DNA from: G963663315 sp965214205
GTDB lineage: Bacteria > Pseudomonadota > Gammaproteobacteria > Arenicellales > Poriferihabitantaceae
Direction: 5' to 3'
NCBI GenBank assembly: GCA_965214205.1
Contig: OZ243941.1
Location: forward strand, 1,860,001 to 1,924,000
DNA length: 64,000 nucleotides
Shown here: in pieces, positions 43,785 to 54,054 of the stretch
Layout of the letters: every line of letters begins with the position of its first letter
How positions within the stretch are numbered: the stretch's first letter is position 1
The notes under the pieces: generated by a model
Seen by the model: the letters and a program-made list of their open reading frames with translations, nothing else
Told to the model about the DNA's origin: nothing
The model's database searches: none
Translations under genes and position numbers: made by a program

Positions 43785-44674
43785 GCGAATTCCAGTCTGT
43801 ATGGGAGCGTTACAGCAAACGGACCGAGCAGGCCCTGGAAGCCCGGTTGATTGAAGGCTCGGTGGTTCCCGAGAGACTGCATCAGGCAATGACCTATAGC
43901 TGCCTTGGCGGCGGCAAGCGTTTCCGGGCCATGCTGGTCTACGCCTGCGGGCAGGTTGCCGGGGCCGCCTTGGAGCAACTCGATACTCCTGCCTGCGCTG
44001 TGGAAATGATCCACGCCTATTCCCTGATCCATGATGATTTGCCGGCTATGGATGATGATGAACTTCGACGGGGCAGGGCGACCTGCCACATCGCGTTTGG
44101 CGAGGCGTTGGCCATTCTGGCCGGGGACGCCCTGCAGAGCCGGGCCTTTGAAATTCTCGCCTCTCCCAACTGGAATGGCATAGCGGTTGAAAACCGGGTG
44201 GCGATGATCGAACAACTTGCCAAAGGCTCCGGGTCGGTTGGCATGGCAGGCGGGCAAGCCCTGGATATGGAAGCCACGGGGCAATCCGTTGACTACTCCG
44301 ACCTGGCGCTGATTCACAGCCTCAAAACCGGCAGCCTGATTCAATCTTCAGCTATAATCGGTTGTCTGGCCGCGGAAAACGTCAGTGAGGAACTGTTGTT
44401 CGATATACAGACTTATGGTTCCTGCATTGGTCTCGCGTTTCAGGTCATGGATGATATACTGGACGCTACTTCGAATAGTCAGACTCTGGGCAAGATCAGT
44501 GGCGCAGACCAGATTATGAATAAATCAACCTATGTATCAATACTTGGCCTGGATGCCGCCAGAGCCGAAGCCGGCAGGCTGTCAGAAAAAGCCATACAAG
44601 CGATTCAAGGGCCGGGGGAAAGCCGAGCTTTTCTTGAACAACTCGTGAATTTTGTTGTGACCAGGAGCTACTGA
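43781..44674 (+). CDS. ispA: Farnesyl diphosphate synthase (geranyltranstransferase)
   Basis: Condenses IPP with DMAPP and GPP to make farnesyl diphosphate. The 297-residue protein has the first aspartate-rich motif in HDDLPAMDDDELRRG near 84-98, GGKRFRAML near the start, and the second motif FQVMDDILD near 222-230. Start overlaps xseB, stop overlaps dxs (TGATG), so the three are translated as a unit. Confidence 0.97.
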   Translation: MSEFQSVWERYSKRTEQALEARLIEGSVVPERLHQAMTYSCLGGGKRFRAMLVYACGQVAGAALEQLDTPACAVEMIHAYSLIHDDLPAMDDDELRRGRATCHIAFGEALAILAGDALQSRAFEILASPNWNGIAVENRVAMIEQLAKGSGSVGMAGGQALDMEATGQSVDYSDLALIHSLKTGSLIQSSAIIGCLAAENVSEELLFDIQTYGSCIGLAFQVMDDILDATSNSQTLGKISGADQIMNKSTYVSILGLDAARAEAGRLSEKAIQAIQGPGESRAFLEQLVNFVVTRSY

Positions 44675-46548
44675 TGTCTGAATCCGATTCCCGTTACCCG
44701 TTGTTGTCCAAAATAGACGACCCCGCCCAGTTGCGCACACTGACGAAGAAACAACTCGGACAGCTTGTCGATGAATTACGAAATTTTCTGATCGAAGTCC
44801 TGTCCCGGACAGGCGGGCATTTTGCCCCCGGCCTGGGTACGGTGGAACTGACCATTGCGCTGCATTATGTTTTAAACACTCCAGATGACCGGCTGGTCTG
44901 GGATATCGGTCATCAGGCGTATCCGCACAAGATTCTGACCGGGCGCCGGGATAGATTCGATACTATTCGCAAATACAAAGGGTTATCAGGGTTTCTTAAA
45001 CGATCCGAGAGTGAGTATGATACCTTTGGCGCAGGGCATGCCAGTACCTCGATCAGCGCTGCGCTCGGCATGGCGGTCGCGTCAAAACACATGAAAATGG
45101 ACCGTGAAGTAGTCGCGGTGATTGGCGACGGGGGCTTGACCGGCGGGATGGCGTTTGAAGCCCTGAACAACGCCGGTGACCTCGATGTCGATCTGCTGGT
45201 GGTGCTGAACGATAACGAGATGTCGATTTCTCCGAACGTGGGCGCGGTCTCCAATTATCTGGCCAGACTGATGTCGGGCCGCGCCTATTCAACGATCCGG
45301 GAGGGAAGAACCGTATTGACCACCCTGCCGCCCCGACTCAAAAAGTACGCGCGGCGCCTGGAAGAACACATGAAAGGCATGGTGATGCCGAGCACACTCT
45401 TTGAAGAACTCGGCTTCTACTACATCGGCCCGATTGATGGACACGATGTGGACAACCTGGTCATCACATTGGAAAACCTGAAGAAAATGAAAGGACCGAG
45501 GCTTCTTCATATCGTTACCCAGAAAGGCCACGGGTTTGAACCCGCTGAAGGGGCGCCAACCACCTATCACGGGGTTTCTCCATTTGACCGGAATACCGGC
45601 AAACTCGAAGTCGGCAAGAAAGTGAGGTCATATACCCATGTATTCAGCGACTGGCTCTGTGATATGGCGGCCAAAGACCCCTCCCTGATCGGTATTACTC
45701 CGGCCATGCGTGAGGGTTCGGGTTTGGTTCGATTTGAAAAGGAATATCCTGACCGGTATTTCGATGTAGGGATTGCGGAACAGCATTCCCTGACATTCGC
45801 CGCCGGGCTGGCCTGTGAAGGACTCAAGCCGGTAGTGGCAATTTATTCGACCTTCCTGCAACGCGCTTATGATCAGTTTATCCATGACATTTCAATCCAG
45901 AATCTGGATGTATTGTTTGCGATAGACCGGGCTGGCCTGGTGGGCGCGGACGGCGCGACCCATGCTGGAGTTTATGATTACTCCTATTTGAGATGCATCC
46001 CGGGAATGGTCATCATGGCGCCGGCCGATGAAGCGGAGTGCCGCAATATGTTATATACCGGGCATATCCATGTCGGTCCGGCCTCGGTGCGTTATCCCAG
46101 AGGCGGCGGTCCCGGCGCCGCCGAAGAGGCTGAAATGGTCGCGTTGCCCATCGGCAAGGCGGAAGTCCGGAGAGAATCGGACAGCGGGAAGGTCGCGATT
46201 CTGGCGTTTGGAACCATGGTTTATCCAGCGATCGAGGTCGGTAATGAACTGGACTGCAAGGTGGTCAACATGCGGTTCGTGAAGCCGCTGGACGAGGAAC
46301 TGGTCCTGGTCCTGGCGGACAGTCATACCCTGCTGGTCACGGTCGAGGAAAATGTCCTGATGGGGGGCGCCGGTTCGGCGGTGAATGAATGCCTGGTCGA
46401 AAATGGCCGACAGACCGCAGTACTGAATCTGGGTGTCCCGGACCGGCACGTGGAGCACGGTTCTCAGCAGCAGCAACTGGAGGAAATCGGATTGTCGGTG
46501 TCCGGCATCAAAGACCGGATAGTTGAAAAGCTGGACAACCTCAACTGA
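44674..46548 (+). CDS. dxs: 1-deoxy-D-xylulose-5-phosphate synthase
   Basis: Thiamine-diphosphate enzyme and first step of the MEP isoprenoid pathway: pyruvate plus glyceraldehyde 3-phosphate to DXP. The 624-residue protein has GDGGLTGGMAFEALNNAG (ThDP binding) near 151-168, VGIAEQHSLTFAAGLA with the catalytic Glu near 370, and the transketolase-like C-terminal domain (LVTVEENVLMGGAGSAV). Last gene of xseB-ispA-dxs; converges with pepN across 62 nt. Confidence 0.97.
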   Translation: MSESDSRYPLLSKIDDPAQLRTLTKKQLGQLVDELRNFLIEVLSRTGGHFAPGLGTVELTIALHYVLNTPDDRLVWDIGHQAYPHKILTGRRDRFDTIRKYKGLSGFLKRSESEYDTFGAGHASTSISAALGMAVASKHMKMDREVVAVIGDGGLTGGMAFEALNNAGDLDVDLLVVLNDNEMSISPNVGAVSNYLARLMSGRAYSTIREGRTVLTTLPPRLKKYARRLEEHMKGMVMPSTLFEELGFYYIGPIDGHDVDNLVITLENLKKMKGPRLLHIVTQKGHGFEPAEGAPTTYHGVSPFDRNTGKLEVGKKVRSYTHVFSDWLCDMAAKDPSLIGITPAMREGSGLVRFEKEYPDRYFDVGIAEQHSLTFAAGLACEGLKPVVAIYSTFLQRAYDQFIHDISIQNLDVLFAIDRAGLVGADGATHAGVYDYSYLRCIPGMVIMAPADEAECRNMLYTGHIHVGPASVRYPRGGGPGAAEEAEMVALPIGKAEVRRESDSGKVAILAFGTMVYPAIEVGNELDCKVVNMRFVKPLDEELVLVLADSHTLLVTVEENVLMGGAGSAVNECLVENGRQTAVLNLGVPDRHVEHGSQQQQLEEIGLSVSGIKDRIVEKLDNLN

Positions 46549-46610
46549 ATCCGGCTACTTCACCGCACGCCGAGGACAGCGTCTTCATGACGCAATGATC
46601 ATCCCGGAGA

Positions 46611-49250
46611 TCACTCCAGACTGCGGGTGACGATCTCACGGACATCGGTCGAAAGGCCATCCATCCCCAGAATCCGGTCGAGCGTTTCGCGCATTCTGTC
46701 CCGCAACGCCGGTTTGTATTTCCTCCAGTTATTCAACGCCGATGCCAGGCGGGCGCATACTTGGGGATTGACGGGGTCAAGTGTTTCAACCCATTCCAGC
46801 AGAAAATCATATCCGCTGCCGTCTTCCGCATGGAAACAGACGGGATTGCCGTGGGTAAAACCCAGTAACAGGGAGTAGGCCTTGTTCGGATTCAGATAAT
46901 CAAACCCCGGATGCCGGGTCAACACTCGGACTCGCTCCAGCGTACCGGAATCAGCCGCTCTGGCCTGCGCCCTCAACCAGTTGTCCACAACCAGTGGTTC
47001 GTCTTTCCACTGTTGGTAGAAATCATCCAGTATCAGCTCCTTTTGCGGACAGCTTGACCGGCAAATGAGCGCCAATGCCTGCGCTGAATCGGTCATACAC
47101 TTCGCGTTGTCCAGTTGATCCATGCACAAGGCATAGGCCTGTTCCGTGTCCAGCGTAACGAGATAGTCCAGACACAGGCCTCTCAGGTCACGCGCCTTGG
47201 CCTCATCCGCCCGCGGGTTTCCATGATTCAGCTTCTGACATTGATGATAAACCCCGGTCAACGCGGCTTCCGACCGGGTTGCCAGGAAGATTCTCATTTC
47301 CCGGTGAACCTTGTGAATCGCCTGGGGGTCTATCGGAGAGACCTGTTCGCTCAGGTATGAGATTGTGGGCAAAGTCAGCAGCAGGGCAGTAAACGCAGGG
47401 TCCGGATCGTGATTGGTCAGGGCCGCGTCGAACAGTCCGTTCAATTCAGGATTGAATTGCGGGTCTTCGCCATTGTGATGCCTCTCAAGGTTAGCCAGCA
47501 GGTCCTTGAGATAAAATCTCTGGCCTGCATCCCAACGATTGAATGGGTCGTCGTCATGGTCCAGTAATACTTTCAGTTCCTGGTCGGACAGATTCGGTTC
47601 CAGTTCAACCGGAGCGCTGAATCCACGCAGGATCGAAGGCACAGGGCGGCTTTCGATATTCGGGAATCGCCAAGACTGTTCGGATTTGTCAAGACACAGT
47701 AGCCGCTCCCTTTCACCGTGGCCGAGGTCCAGTTTTTCTCCGAACTCACTGAACAGCGCGGTCCTGACCGGGATCACGAAGGGCTGTTTGTCGGATTGGC
47801 CCGGCGTGTCCGGGCATCTTTGCGAGAGAACCAGCTCAAATTCCCTGCGGTCGGCATGATAGCGGGATGTTGCCGAGACAACCGGCGTGCCCGCCTGGTC
47901 GTACCAGTTTTTGAACTGCGTCAAGTCCCGGCCACTGGCTGTCTCCATGGATGAAACAAACTGTTCAATGGTCACCGCCTGGCCGTCCCAGGTCTCGAAA
48001 TAATGATCGGTTCCCTTACGGAACAATTCCGCCCCAAGTAACGTATGTATCATCCTGACTACTTCAGCCCCTTTCTCATAGACCGTCGCAGTATAGAAAT
48101 TATTGATCGTCTGGTAGGAATCAGGCCGCACGGGATGCGCCATCGGGCCAGCGTCCTCCTTGAACTGATGGGACCTCATCACATTGACGTCTGCAATGCG
48201 TTTCGCGGCCCTGGATCCCATATCGGCGCTGAACTCCTGCTCCCTGAACACCGTGAAGCCTTCCTTCAGACTCAACTGGAACCAGTCCCTGCAAGTGACC
48301 CGGTTGCCCGACCAGTTGTGGAAATACTCATGACCGATAACGGACTCCACACTCTGGAAATCGTCGTCCGTAGCCATCCTCATGTCGGCCAGCGCCAGTT
48401 TTGTATTAAAGATGTTCAGGCTCTTGTTTTCCATTGCGCCCATGTTGAAATCATCCACCGCGACCACATTGAACAAGTCCAGATCATAAATCCGCCCATA
48501 GACCCGCTCATCCCATTTCATGGAATTTTTAAGAGATTGCATCGCGTGGCCGCACTTGTCGATGTCATCGCCTCTGGCAAAAAACCGCAAGGTGACATCC
48601 CGGCCGTCCATCGTCCGGAACTGATCTTCAAGACAGCTCAACCGTCCGGCGACGATAGCGAACAGATAGGTCGGTTTCAAAAAAGGATCGTCCCAGACGG
48701 CGAAGCGCCGACCGCCCTCCAGCTCACCCTGATCAATCAGGTTGCCGTTGCACAACAAAACCGGAAACCGGGCTTTGTCCGCGCTCAGCCGGACCCGGTA
48801 TCGGGCCAGGTTATCCGGGCGGTCGATACCCGGAGTAATCCTGCGATAGCCCTCGGCTTCACACTGGGTACAAAGCATGTCCCCGGACTTGTAGAGGCCC
48901 ATCAACGCGGTGTTCTTCGAAGGATTGATGGTGTTGCGGATTTTCAGTTCGAACTGATCCGGCGCGTCGAAAACCGTCAAATGATGATCGGAAATTTCAT
49001 ATTGACCGATTTCCAGCGCCCGGCCGTCCATGCAGACCGAATTTACCTCCATGAACTCGCAATCGAGTTTCAGCGCCGCCGCGTCCGGGGCATTCCGGCT
49101 GACCTTGTGTACGGCCTCTACCTGGCAGGCTTCAAAATCGAGCTGAATATCGAGGTCTGACGATGTGATCAGGTAATCAGGCTCGCGGTAATCCTCTCTC
49201 CGGATAGTGACAGGAAGTTCGGGTTCCGACACAGTATCCCTATCTTTCAA
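46611..49250 (-). CDS. pepN: Aminopeptidase N (M1 family)
   Basis: Cytosolic zinc aminopeptidase for peptide turnover. The 879-residue protein has the exopeptidase motif GAMEN near 262-266 and the zinc site HEYFH near 299-303, with the third ligand Glu in SLKEGFTVFREQEF. Length equals E. coli PepN (870). The start is uncertain: TTG at 49250 overlaps fdxA by 11 nt, while GTG at 49232 has AGGGA just upstream. The overlap or near contact with fdxA suggests cotranscription. Confidence 0.95.
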   Translation of the reverse strand: MKDRDTVSEPELPVTIRREDYREPDYLITSSDLDIQLDFEACQVEAVHKVSRNAPDAAALKLDCEFMEVNSVCMDGRALEIGQYEISDHHLTVFDAPDQFELKIRNTINPSKNTALMGLYKSGDMLCTQCEAEGYRRITPGIDRPDNLARYRVRLSADKARFPVLLCNGNLIDQGELEGGRRFAVWDDPFLKPTYLFAIVAGRLSCLEDQFRTMDGRDVTLRFFARGDDIDKCGHAMQSLKNSMKWDERVYGRIYDLDLFNVVAVDDFNMGAMENKSLNIFNTKLALADMRMATDDDFQSVESVIGHEYFHNWSGNRVTCRDWFQLSLKEGFTVFREQEFSADMGSRAAKRIADVNVMRSHQFKEDAGPMAHPVRPDSYQTINNFYTATVYEKGAEVVRMIHTLLGAELFRKGTDHYFETWDGQAVTIEQFVSSMETASGRDLTQFKNWYDQAGTPVVSATSRYHADRREFELVLSQRCPDTPGQSDKQPFVIPVRTALFSEFGEKLDLGHGERERLLCLDKSEQSWRFPNIESRPVPSILRGFSAPVELEPNLSDQELKVLLDHDDDPFNRWDAGQRFYLKDLLANLERHHNGEDPQFNPELNGLFDAALTNHDPDPAFTALLLTLPTISYLSEQVSPIDPQAIHKVHREMRIFLATRSEAALTGVYHQCQKLNHGNPRADEAKARDLRGLCLDYLVTLDTEQAYALCMDQLDNAKCMTDSAQALALICRSSCPQKELILDDFYQQWKDEPLVVDNWLRAQARAADSGTLERVRVLTRHPGFDYLNPNKAYSLLLGFTHGNPVCFHAEDGSGYDFLLEWVETLDPVNPQVCARLASALNNWRKYKPALRDRMRETLDRILGMDGLSTDVREIVTRSLE

Positions 49251-49563
49251 GATATTTCAGTTTGTCCTTTACATCCCGCCATTTGTCCGAGTCGGGGAGC
49301 GGCGGCTTCACTTCTGTGATGACCGGCCATTGCTGGCTTAATTCGGTGTTCAGGTCCAGAAAATGCCGCTGATCCTCCGGCAATTCATCTTCGGAGTAAA
49401 TCGCGTTGACCGGACATTCCGGTTCACACAGGCTACAGTCGATACATTCTTCGGGGTCAATCACCAGGAAATTGGGCCCCTCGTGAAAACAGTCCACAGG
49501 GCACACTTCAACACAGTCTGTCAGTTTGCAACGAATACAGGATTCGACTACCACATAGGTCAT
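49240..49563 (-). CDS. fdxA: 7Fe ferredoxin FdxA (3Fe-4S and 4Fe-4S)
   Basis: Small electron carrier. From ATG at 49563 the protein has 107 residues starting MTYVVVESCIRCK. Cysteines C9, C17, C21, C25, C40, C43, C46 and C50 are spaced as in 7Fe ferredoxins, with IDPEECIDCSLCEPECPVNAI for the second cluster. A seven-codon upstream extension is unlikely. Gene order mutS-fdxA is ancestral in many gammaproteobacteria, where rpoS lies next to fdxA; here pepN takes that place. Confidence 0.96.
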   Translation of the reverse strand: MTYVVVESCIRCKLTDCVEVCPVDCFHEGPNFLVIDPEECIDCSLCEPECPVNAIYSEDELPEDQRHFLDLNTELSQQWPVITEVKPPLPDSDKWRDVKDKLKYLER

Positions 49564-49651
49564 TTGTCCAGGCTCCACAAGCAACGGGGAAAATTGATTC
49601 CGGGTGATATTGTAAGATTTCTGGTAACTGAATGACAGATGTATAACCAGG

Positions 49652-52252
49652 TTATCCGCCTTTTTTTTCCAGTAATCGATGTAATTCGTACAGCATATTC
49701 AACGCCTCCAGTGGAGAGGTCTCATCTGTGGGAAATTCCCGTAACCGGGCAATCACCGCCTGCTCTTCGGCCCCCTGTTCCTCATTAAACCGGTTTCCCG
49801 AAAACAGGCTGGTTTGCCGGTCGGTATCGACATCTTCCGATTCCGCGCCGCCCACGTAGCGTTCTTCGAGCGCTTGCATCCGGGTCCGGGACTCCTCAAT
49901 AACCTCGTCGGGGATACCTGCCAGTCTGGCGACCTGCAGGCCGTAACTCTGGCTGGCCGGGCCCTCTTTCACGCTGTACAGGAAAACAATGTCCTGACCG
50001 TGTTCGACCGCGTCCAGATGGAAATTGTCCACTCCCGGCAGATGATCCGCCAACGCCGTCAACTCGAAGTAGTGAGTCGAAAACAGTGTGAATGAACGGA
50101 CCCGGTTCGCCAGGTATCTGGCGCAGGCCCAGGCCAGGGAGAGGCCGTCATAAGTGCTGGTTCCGCGGCCTATTTCGTCTACCAGAACCAGGCTGTTCCG
50201 GGTCGCGTTCCTCAGAATATGCGCCATTTCGGTCATTTCGACCATGAAGGTCGAGCGACCTCCGGCCAGATCATCCGCAGAACCTATCCGGGTGTAGATA
50301 CGGTCAATCGGTCCGATCCGGGCTGATCCGGCCGGGACAAAGCAGCCGGTGTGGGCCAGCAGGGTGATGATCGCCACCTGACGCATGTAAGTGCTCTTGC
50401 CGCCCATATTGGGGCCGGTAATGATCTGCATTCGGGATTGCTCGTCCAGGTCGATGGAATTGGTGATAAATCGGTTCTCGAGTACCTGCTCGATAACCGG
50501 GTGCCGCCCCTCCCGGATAGAGAGTGAAGTGTAATCCACCAACTCGGGACGGGTCAGTTGCAACACCGCGGCGCATTCTGCAAAATTGCCGAGACAGTCC
50601 ATGGTGGCCAGGTTATTGGCGCATTGCAACAACTCCGGCGCTTCGGGAATCAGTGTTTCAAGCAACTGGTCATACAGCCATTTTTCCCTGGCCAGCGCCT
50701 TGCTTTTCGCGCTCAGTATCTTATCTTCAAACTCCTTCAACTCCGTGGTGATATATCTCTCCGCGTTCTTGATGGTCTGTCTGCGAATATATTCCTTCGG
50801 CGCCTGTTCGGATTGCGAACGGGGGATTTCAATGTAATAGCCATGCACCCGGTTGTAGCGCACTCTCAGATTTCCGATTCCGGTGCGTTGTTTTTCCCGG
50901 CCCTCGAGATCAATCAGGAAATCCCCCGAATCTCGCTGCAGGTGGCGTAGCTGACCCAGTTCCGGATCATAATCGTCCCGCAATACGCCGCCATCGCGTA
51001 TCATGGCCGGGCAGTCCTCTTTTACCGCGCTATCCAGCAACTTCCAGATCTTCGGCCTGGGCCGCAACCGCTTTTTCAGGGAATCAATCAGCGCCGACGG
51101 GGTATCGTCGATCAGTTTGTTCAGCGCCGGCAATACCCCCAACGCGATTTTCAATCGAACCAGGTCCCTGGGCCGCGCCGATTTCATGGCTACACGGGCA
51201 AGAATCCGTTCAATGTCACCAACCTGTTTCAGAAGCGGTTTCAACTCCGTGTAACGCTGGTTGTCCAGCAACCATTCAACCCCGTCATGCCGTTTCCGGA
51301 GCTCATCGACATTCCGCGTGGGGCCATTGAACCAGCGCCGCAGCATCCGGCCGCCCATCGGTGTGGCGCACCGGTCAAACAGGCCAACCAGCGAAAGGGC
51401 GTTCTGTCCGCTTTGGGATTTTTCTATTTCGAGGTTGGCGCGGGTGACCGCGTCAATCACTATCGCGCTGTCCGGGCTTTCAAATTCGATTTCCCGGATA
51501 TGCGGTATCGTCTGTTCGCGCAGGTCCCTGATGTAATGAATCAGGGCGCCCGCGGAGCGGGTTGCCAGCGGATGACGGTGACAGTCAAAAGGCTCCAGCG
51601 TTCGTGTCGAGAAAAGATCACACAGAATATGTGTGGCGCGGGCCGTGTCGAAATACCAGTCCGGGATCGTGGTCTCATTGCCCAGGTTGAACAAGTTCAC
51701 CTGATTCTCTCCGACCAATATTTCCGCGGCATTGAAGCGCATCAACTCGCTGTCCAACTGTTCCCGAGACTCGATTTCATAACCCTTGAACCGTCCGCTG
51801 GAAATTTCCAGTGTGGCGATCCCGGTTCTGCCGTTATTCTCGAACAGCGCTGCGGTAATGTTCTCCTCCCGGTCAGCCAGCAGGGTTTCTTCGGTCAGGG
51901 TTCCCGGAGTGATCACCCGCACGACCTTCCTCTCCACCGGGCCTTTTGATGTAGCCGGGTCACCGATTTGCTCACAGATTGCCACCGATACCTGTTGCTT
52001 TAACAGTCTGGCAAGATACTGATCGGCGCTGTGCCAGGGCACGCCGGCCATCGGGATGGGGGAGCCGTCCGATTTCCCCCTGGCGGTCAATGTGATGTCG
52101 AGCAGCCTGGCCGCTTTTTCTGCGTCGTCATAAAAGAGCTCGTAGAAATCACCCATCCGATAGAACAGCAGGATATCCGGATAGTCCGCCTTGATCTTGA
52201 GATACTGGCGCATCATCGGGGTATGCGCCGAGAACGGACCGGATGAGGTCAT
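49652..52252 (-). CDS. mutS: DNA mismatch repair protein MutS
   Basis: Recognises mismatches and signals through MutL. The 866-residue protein has the N-terminal mismatch-binding domain (MMRQYLKIKADYPDILLFYRMGDFYELFYDDA, Phe-x-Glu wedge), the lever/clamp region, and the ABC ATPase with Walker A GPNMGGKSTYMRQ near 614-625 and LVLVDEIGRGTSTYDG. The C-terminal dimerisation tail is present. Its ATG overlaps the suhB stop (ATGA). Confidence 0.98.
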   Translation of the reverse strand: MTSSGPFSAHTPMMRQYLKIKADYPDILLFYRMGDFYELFYDDAEKAARLLDITLTARGKSDGSPIPMAGVPWHSADQYLARLLKQQVSVAICEQIGDPATSKGPVERKVVRVITPGTLTEETLLADREENITAALFENNGRTGIATLEISSGRFKGYEIESREQLDSELMRFNAAEILVGENQVNLFNLGNETTIPDWYFDTARATHILCDLFSTRTLEPFDCHRHPLATRSAGALIHYIRDLREQTIPHIREIEFESPDSAIVIDAVTRANLEIEKSQSGQNALSLVGLFDRCATPMGGRMLRRWFNGPTRNVDELRKRHDGVEWLLDNQRYTELKPLLKQVGDIERILARVAMKSARPRDLVRLKIALGVLPALNKLIDDTPSALIDSLKKRLRPRPKIWKLLDSAVKEDCPAMIRDGGVLRDDYDPELGQLRHLQRDSGDFLIDLEGREKQRTGIGNLRVRYNRVHGYYIEIPRSQSEQAPKEYIRRQTIKNAERYITTELKEFEDKILSAKSKALAREKWLYDQLLETLIPEAPELLQCANNLATMDCLGNFAECAAVLQLTRPELVDYTSLSIREGRHPVIEQVLENRFITNSIDLDEQSRMQIITGPNMGGKSTYMRQVAIITLLAHTGCFVPAGSARIGPIDRIYTRIGSADDLAGGRSTFMVEMTEMAHILRNATRNSLVLVDEIGRGTSTYDGLSLAWACARYLANRVRSFTLFSTHYFELTALADHLPGVDNFHLDAVEHGQDIVFLYSVKEGPASQSYGLQVARLAGIPDEVIEESRTRMQALEERYVGGAESEDVDTDRQTSLFSGNRFNEEQGAEEQAVIARLREFPTDETSPLEALNMLYELHRLLEKKGG

Positions 52253-53064
52253 AAAACATCGCCCAGAACGGGTTTGATCAGGAACAGCAACTCGTTGAAT
52301 ATTTTCGGATTTGCACAGATTATGTTGCCGTTTTCCAGAAAGTCCTGTTTGCCTTCGAAATCCGCGACCAGACCACGCGCTTCACGCACGATCAGGCTTC
52401 CGGCGGCTATATCCCAGATTTTGAGTCGCGGCTGCCAAAAAGCATCCGTGCGCCCGCAGGCGATGTATGCCAGATCAAGCGCGGTGGAACCGGTGTGGCG
52501 GATACCGGCTGACTTCTTGACTACTTCATCCATGCATTTGAGCCAGACATCGAAATGTGGCAAATCCGGCGCCGGGTAGCCCACCGTCACTAGACTGTTC
52601 TCCAGTTGTGTCTGGCCACTGACCCGGATTCTTCTGTTGTCGAGTTGAGCGCCTTGTCCGCGGGAAGCGGTAAACAGTTCGTTGCGTAATGGATTGAATA
52701 TGATGCCGTGTTCCATCCGGCCCTTGCAGCGGATGCCAATCGACACCACGTAATCCGGGTGGCCATGCAGGAAATTGGTGGTGCCGTCCAGCGGGTCGAT
52801 AATCCACTCCACGTCATCCTTGCTGGTCAGGGCTTCGGCGGATGTGCGCGCGCTGCCGCTTTCTTCCGCGATGATTCGATGATGCGGGTACGCGCGCTGG
52901 ATGACCTCGATGATCTCATCCTCCGCCGCCTGATCCACTTCAGAGACAAAATCATTTCTTCCTTTCTTCTCCACGGCGAGCCGGTCCACCTGATCCATAT
53001 ACCGGATTATGATATTCCCGGCGTTGCGCGCCGCCTTGATTCCTACGTTTACCAACGGATTCAT
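52249..53064 (-). CDS. suhB: Inositol-1-monophosphatase family protein SuhB
   Basis: A 271-residue Mg-dependent phosphatase with the metal-site motifs EESG near 67, DPLDGTTNFLHGHPDYVVSIG near 90-110, and WDIAAGSLIVREARG near 218. SuhB also joins the rRNA antitermination complex in E. coli; whether this copy does so is unknown. It precedes mutS with a 4-nt overlap, an uncommon pairing. Confidence 0.92.
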   Translation of the reverse strand: MNPLVNVGIKAARNAGNIIIRYMDQVDRLAVEKKGRNDFVSEVDQAAEDEIIEVIQRAYPHHRIIAEESGSARTSAEALTSKDDVEWIIDPLDGTTNFLHGHPDYVVSIGIRCKGRMEHGIIFNPLRNELFTASRGQGAQLDNRRIRVSGQTQLENSLVTVGYPAPDLPHFDVWLKCMDEVVKKSAGIRHTGSTALDLAYIACGRTDAFWQPRLKIWDIAAGSLIVREARGLVADFEGKQDFLENGNIICANPKIFNELLFLIKPVLGDVL

Positions 53065-53143
53065 TAGAATCTCCCCAAAGTTATATCCATGAATTATGTG
53101 TCAGTTCACTTCCTGACAGGGCCAGCTCTCAAAAAGTGACGGC

Positions 53144-54052
53144 CTATTCCTTTTTATTGGAATCGAGACTGACAACCTGACGCCCGATATAATCATTCAA
53201 CTGTTGGTCATAGCGGCTGGTCGCGCCGGCATTTTCAGTGCGGACGAAGGGGCGCCAACGCGGGGCAGTTTCCGATTCCGGCATGTCTCCGGTGATCGTC
53301 ACACGCTGAATAATGCGTTGCCCGTCAAAATCGTTTAACACGAAATGCTGTGTACAGCGATTATCCCACATTGCAATAGCGCCGTCAGTCCAGTGATACC
53401 GCACCGTAAAGCGGGGGCTTGAAATCCAGCGGGTTAGATAACCGAGCAGCAGGTCGCTCTCAACAGCGCTTAATTCAACGATACGGCGCGTAAAATGTTC
53501 ATTCACGAACAGTACCTTTCGCCGGGTTACCGGATGTGTCCTGACAACGGGATGAACCGCGCAAACCTCCGGCTTGCCATGCGGCGCCGCGTCATGCAGC
53601 GCCGTCAACCCATCACAGAGGTCGCGCAACGGCTCCGACAACGCTTCATAGGCGGAGTATGTATTTGCCCAAAGCGTATCGCCGCCCGCATCCGGGCATT
53701 CGATCATATTCAGGACGGACATGATCGAAGGTTGGGCCTGAAAACTGATGTCACTGTGCCATTCGTCCGCCACGCCACCGTGACTTGCCGCCAATTCAAA
53801 TATTTCAGGATGTCTGGTGAACGGACTGTTCAGATTAGGATGGGATTCGAGGGTCCCGAAGTGGCGGCCAAACCGGACGTGAGCCTCGACATCGAGGAAC
53901 TGTCCGGGGAAGAACAGCGCCAGATGCTGCAATAACAGGGCTTTGATTTTTTCAATATCTTCAGGCGTGACTTCGTTCAGGTCCGGGCCGCGAATTTCGG
54001 CGCCCAGCGAACCTGCCAGACGGGTAACGGTCCATGACGGGTGAGCGGGCAC
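53144..54052 (-). CDS. TauD/TfdA-family 2-oxoglutarate/Fe(II) dioxygenase
   Basis: A 302-residue oxygenase. The iron triad is complete: His and Asp in WHSDISF near 99-102 and the distal His in TQHFVLNDF near 235, with the 2-oxoglutarate-binding Arg in QRVTITGD. It begins PSWTVTRLAGSLGAEIRGPDL, as in TauD. Taurine and sulfonate dioxygenases, 2,4-D dioxygenase and many secondary-metabolite hydroxylases share this fold, so the substrate is open. No tauABC transporter is present. The GTG start lies 2 nt after the GNAT gene stop, so it is the last gene of a four-gene set. Confidence 0.9.
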   Translation of the reverse strand: MPAHPSWTVTRLAGSLGAEIRGPDLNEVTPEDIEKIKALLLQHLALFFPGQFLDVEAHVRFGRHFGTLESHPNLNSPFTRHPEIFELAASHGGVADEWHSDISFQAQPSIMSVLNMIECPDAGGDTLWANTYSAYEALSEPLRDLCDGLTALHDAAPHGKPEVCAVHPVVRTHPVTRRKVLFVNEHFTRRIVELSAVESDLLLGYLTRWISSPRFTVRYHWTDGAIAMWDNRCTQHFVLNDFDGQRIIQRVTITGDMPESETAPRWRPFVRTENAGATSRYDQQLNDYIGRQVVSLDSNKKE

Positions 54053-54054
54053 TT

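Noticed and set aside
46579..46593. GCGTC/GACGC hairpin between dxs and pepN
   Set aside because: Only a 5-bp stem without a U-run on either strand; not enough for a terminator call.
48045..49160. 371-codon open frame antisense to pepN
   Set aside because: Opposite to the catalytic part of PepN; the predicted protein has no recognisable domain or signal. Treated as a shadow.
49639..49654. ATAACC-A-GGTTAT palindrome at the mutS end
   Set aside because: Perfect 6-bp arms but a 1-nt centre cannot form a hairpin, and no regulator context suggests an operator.
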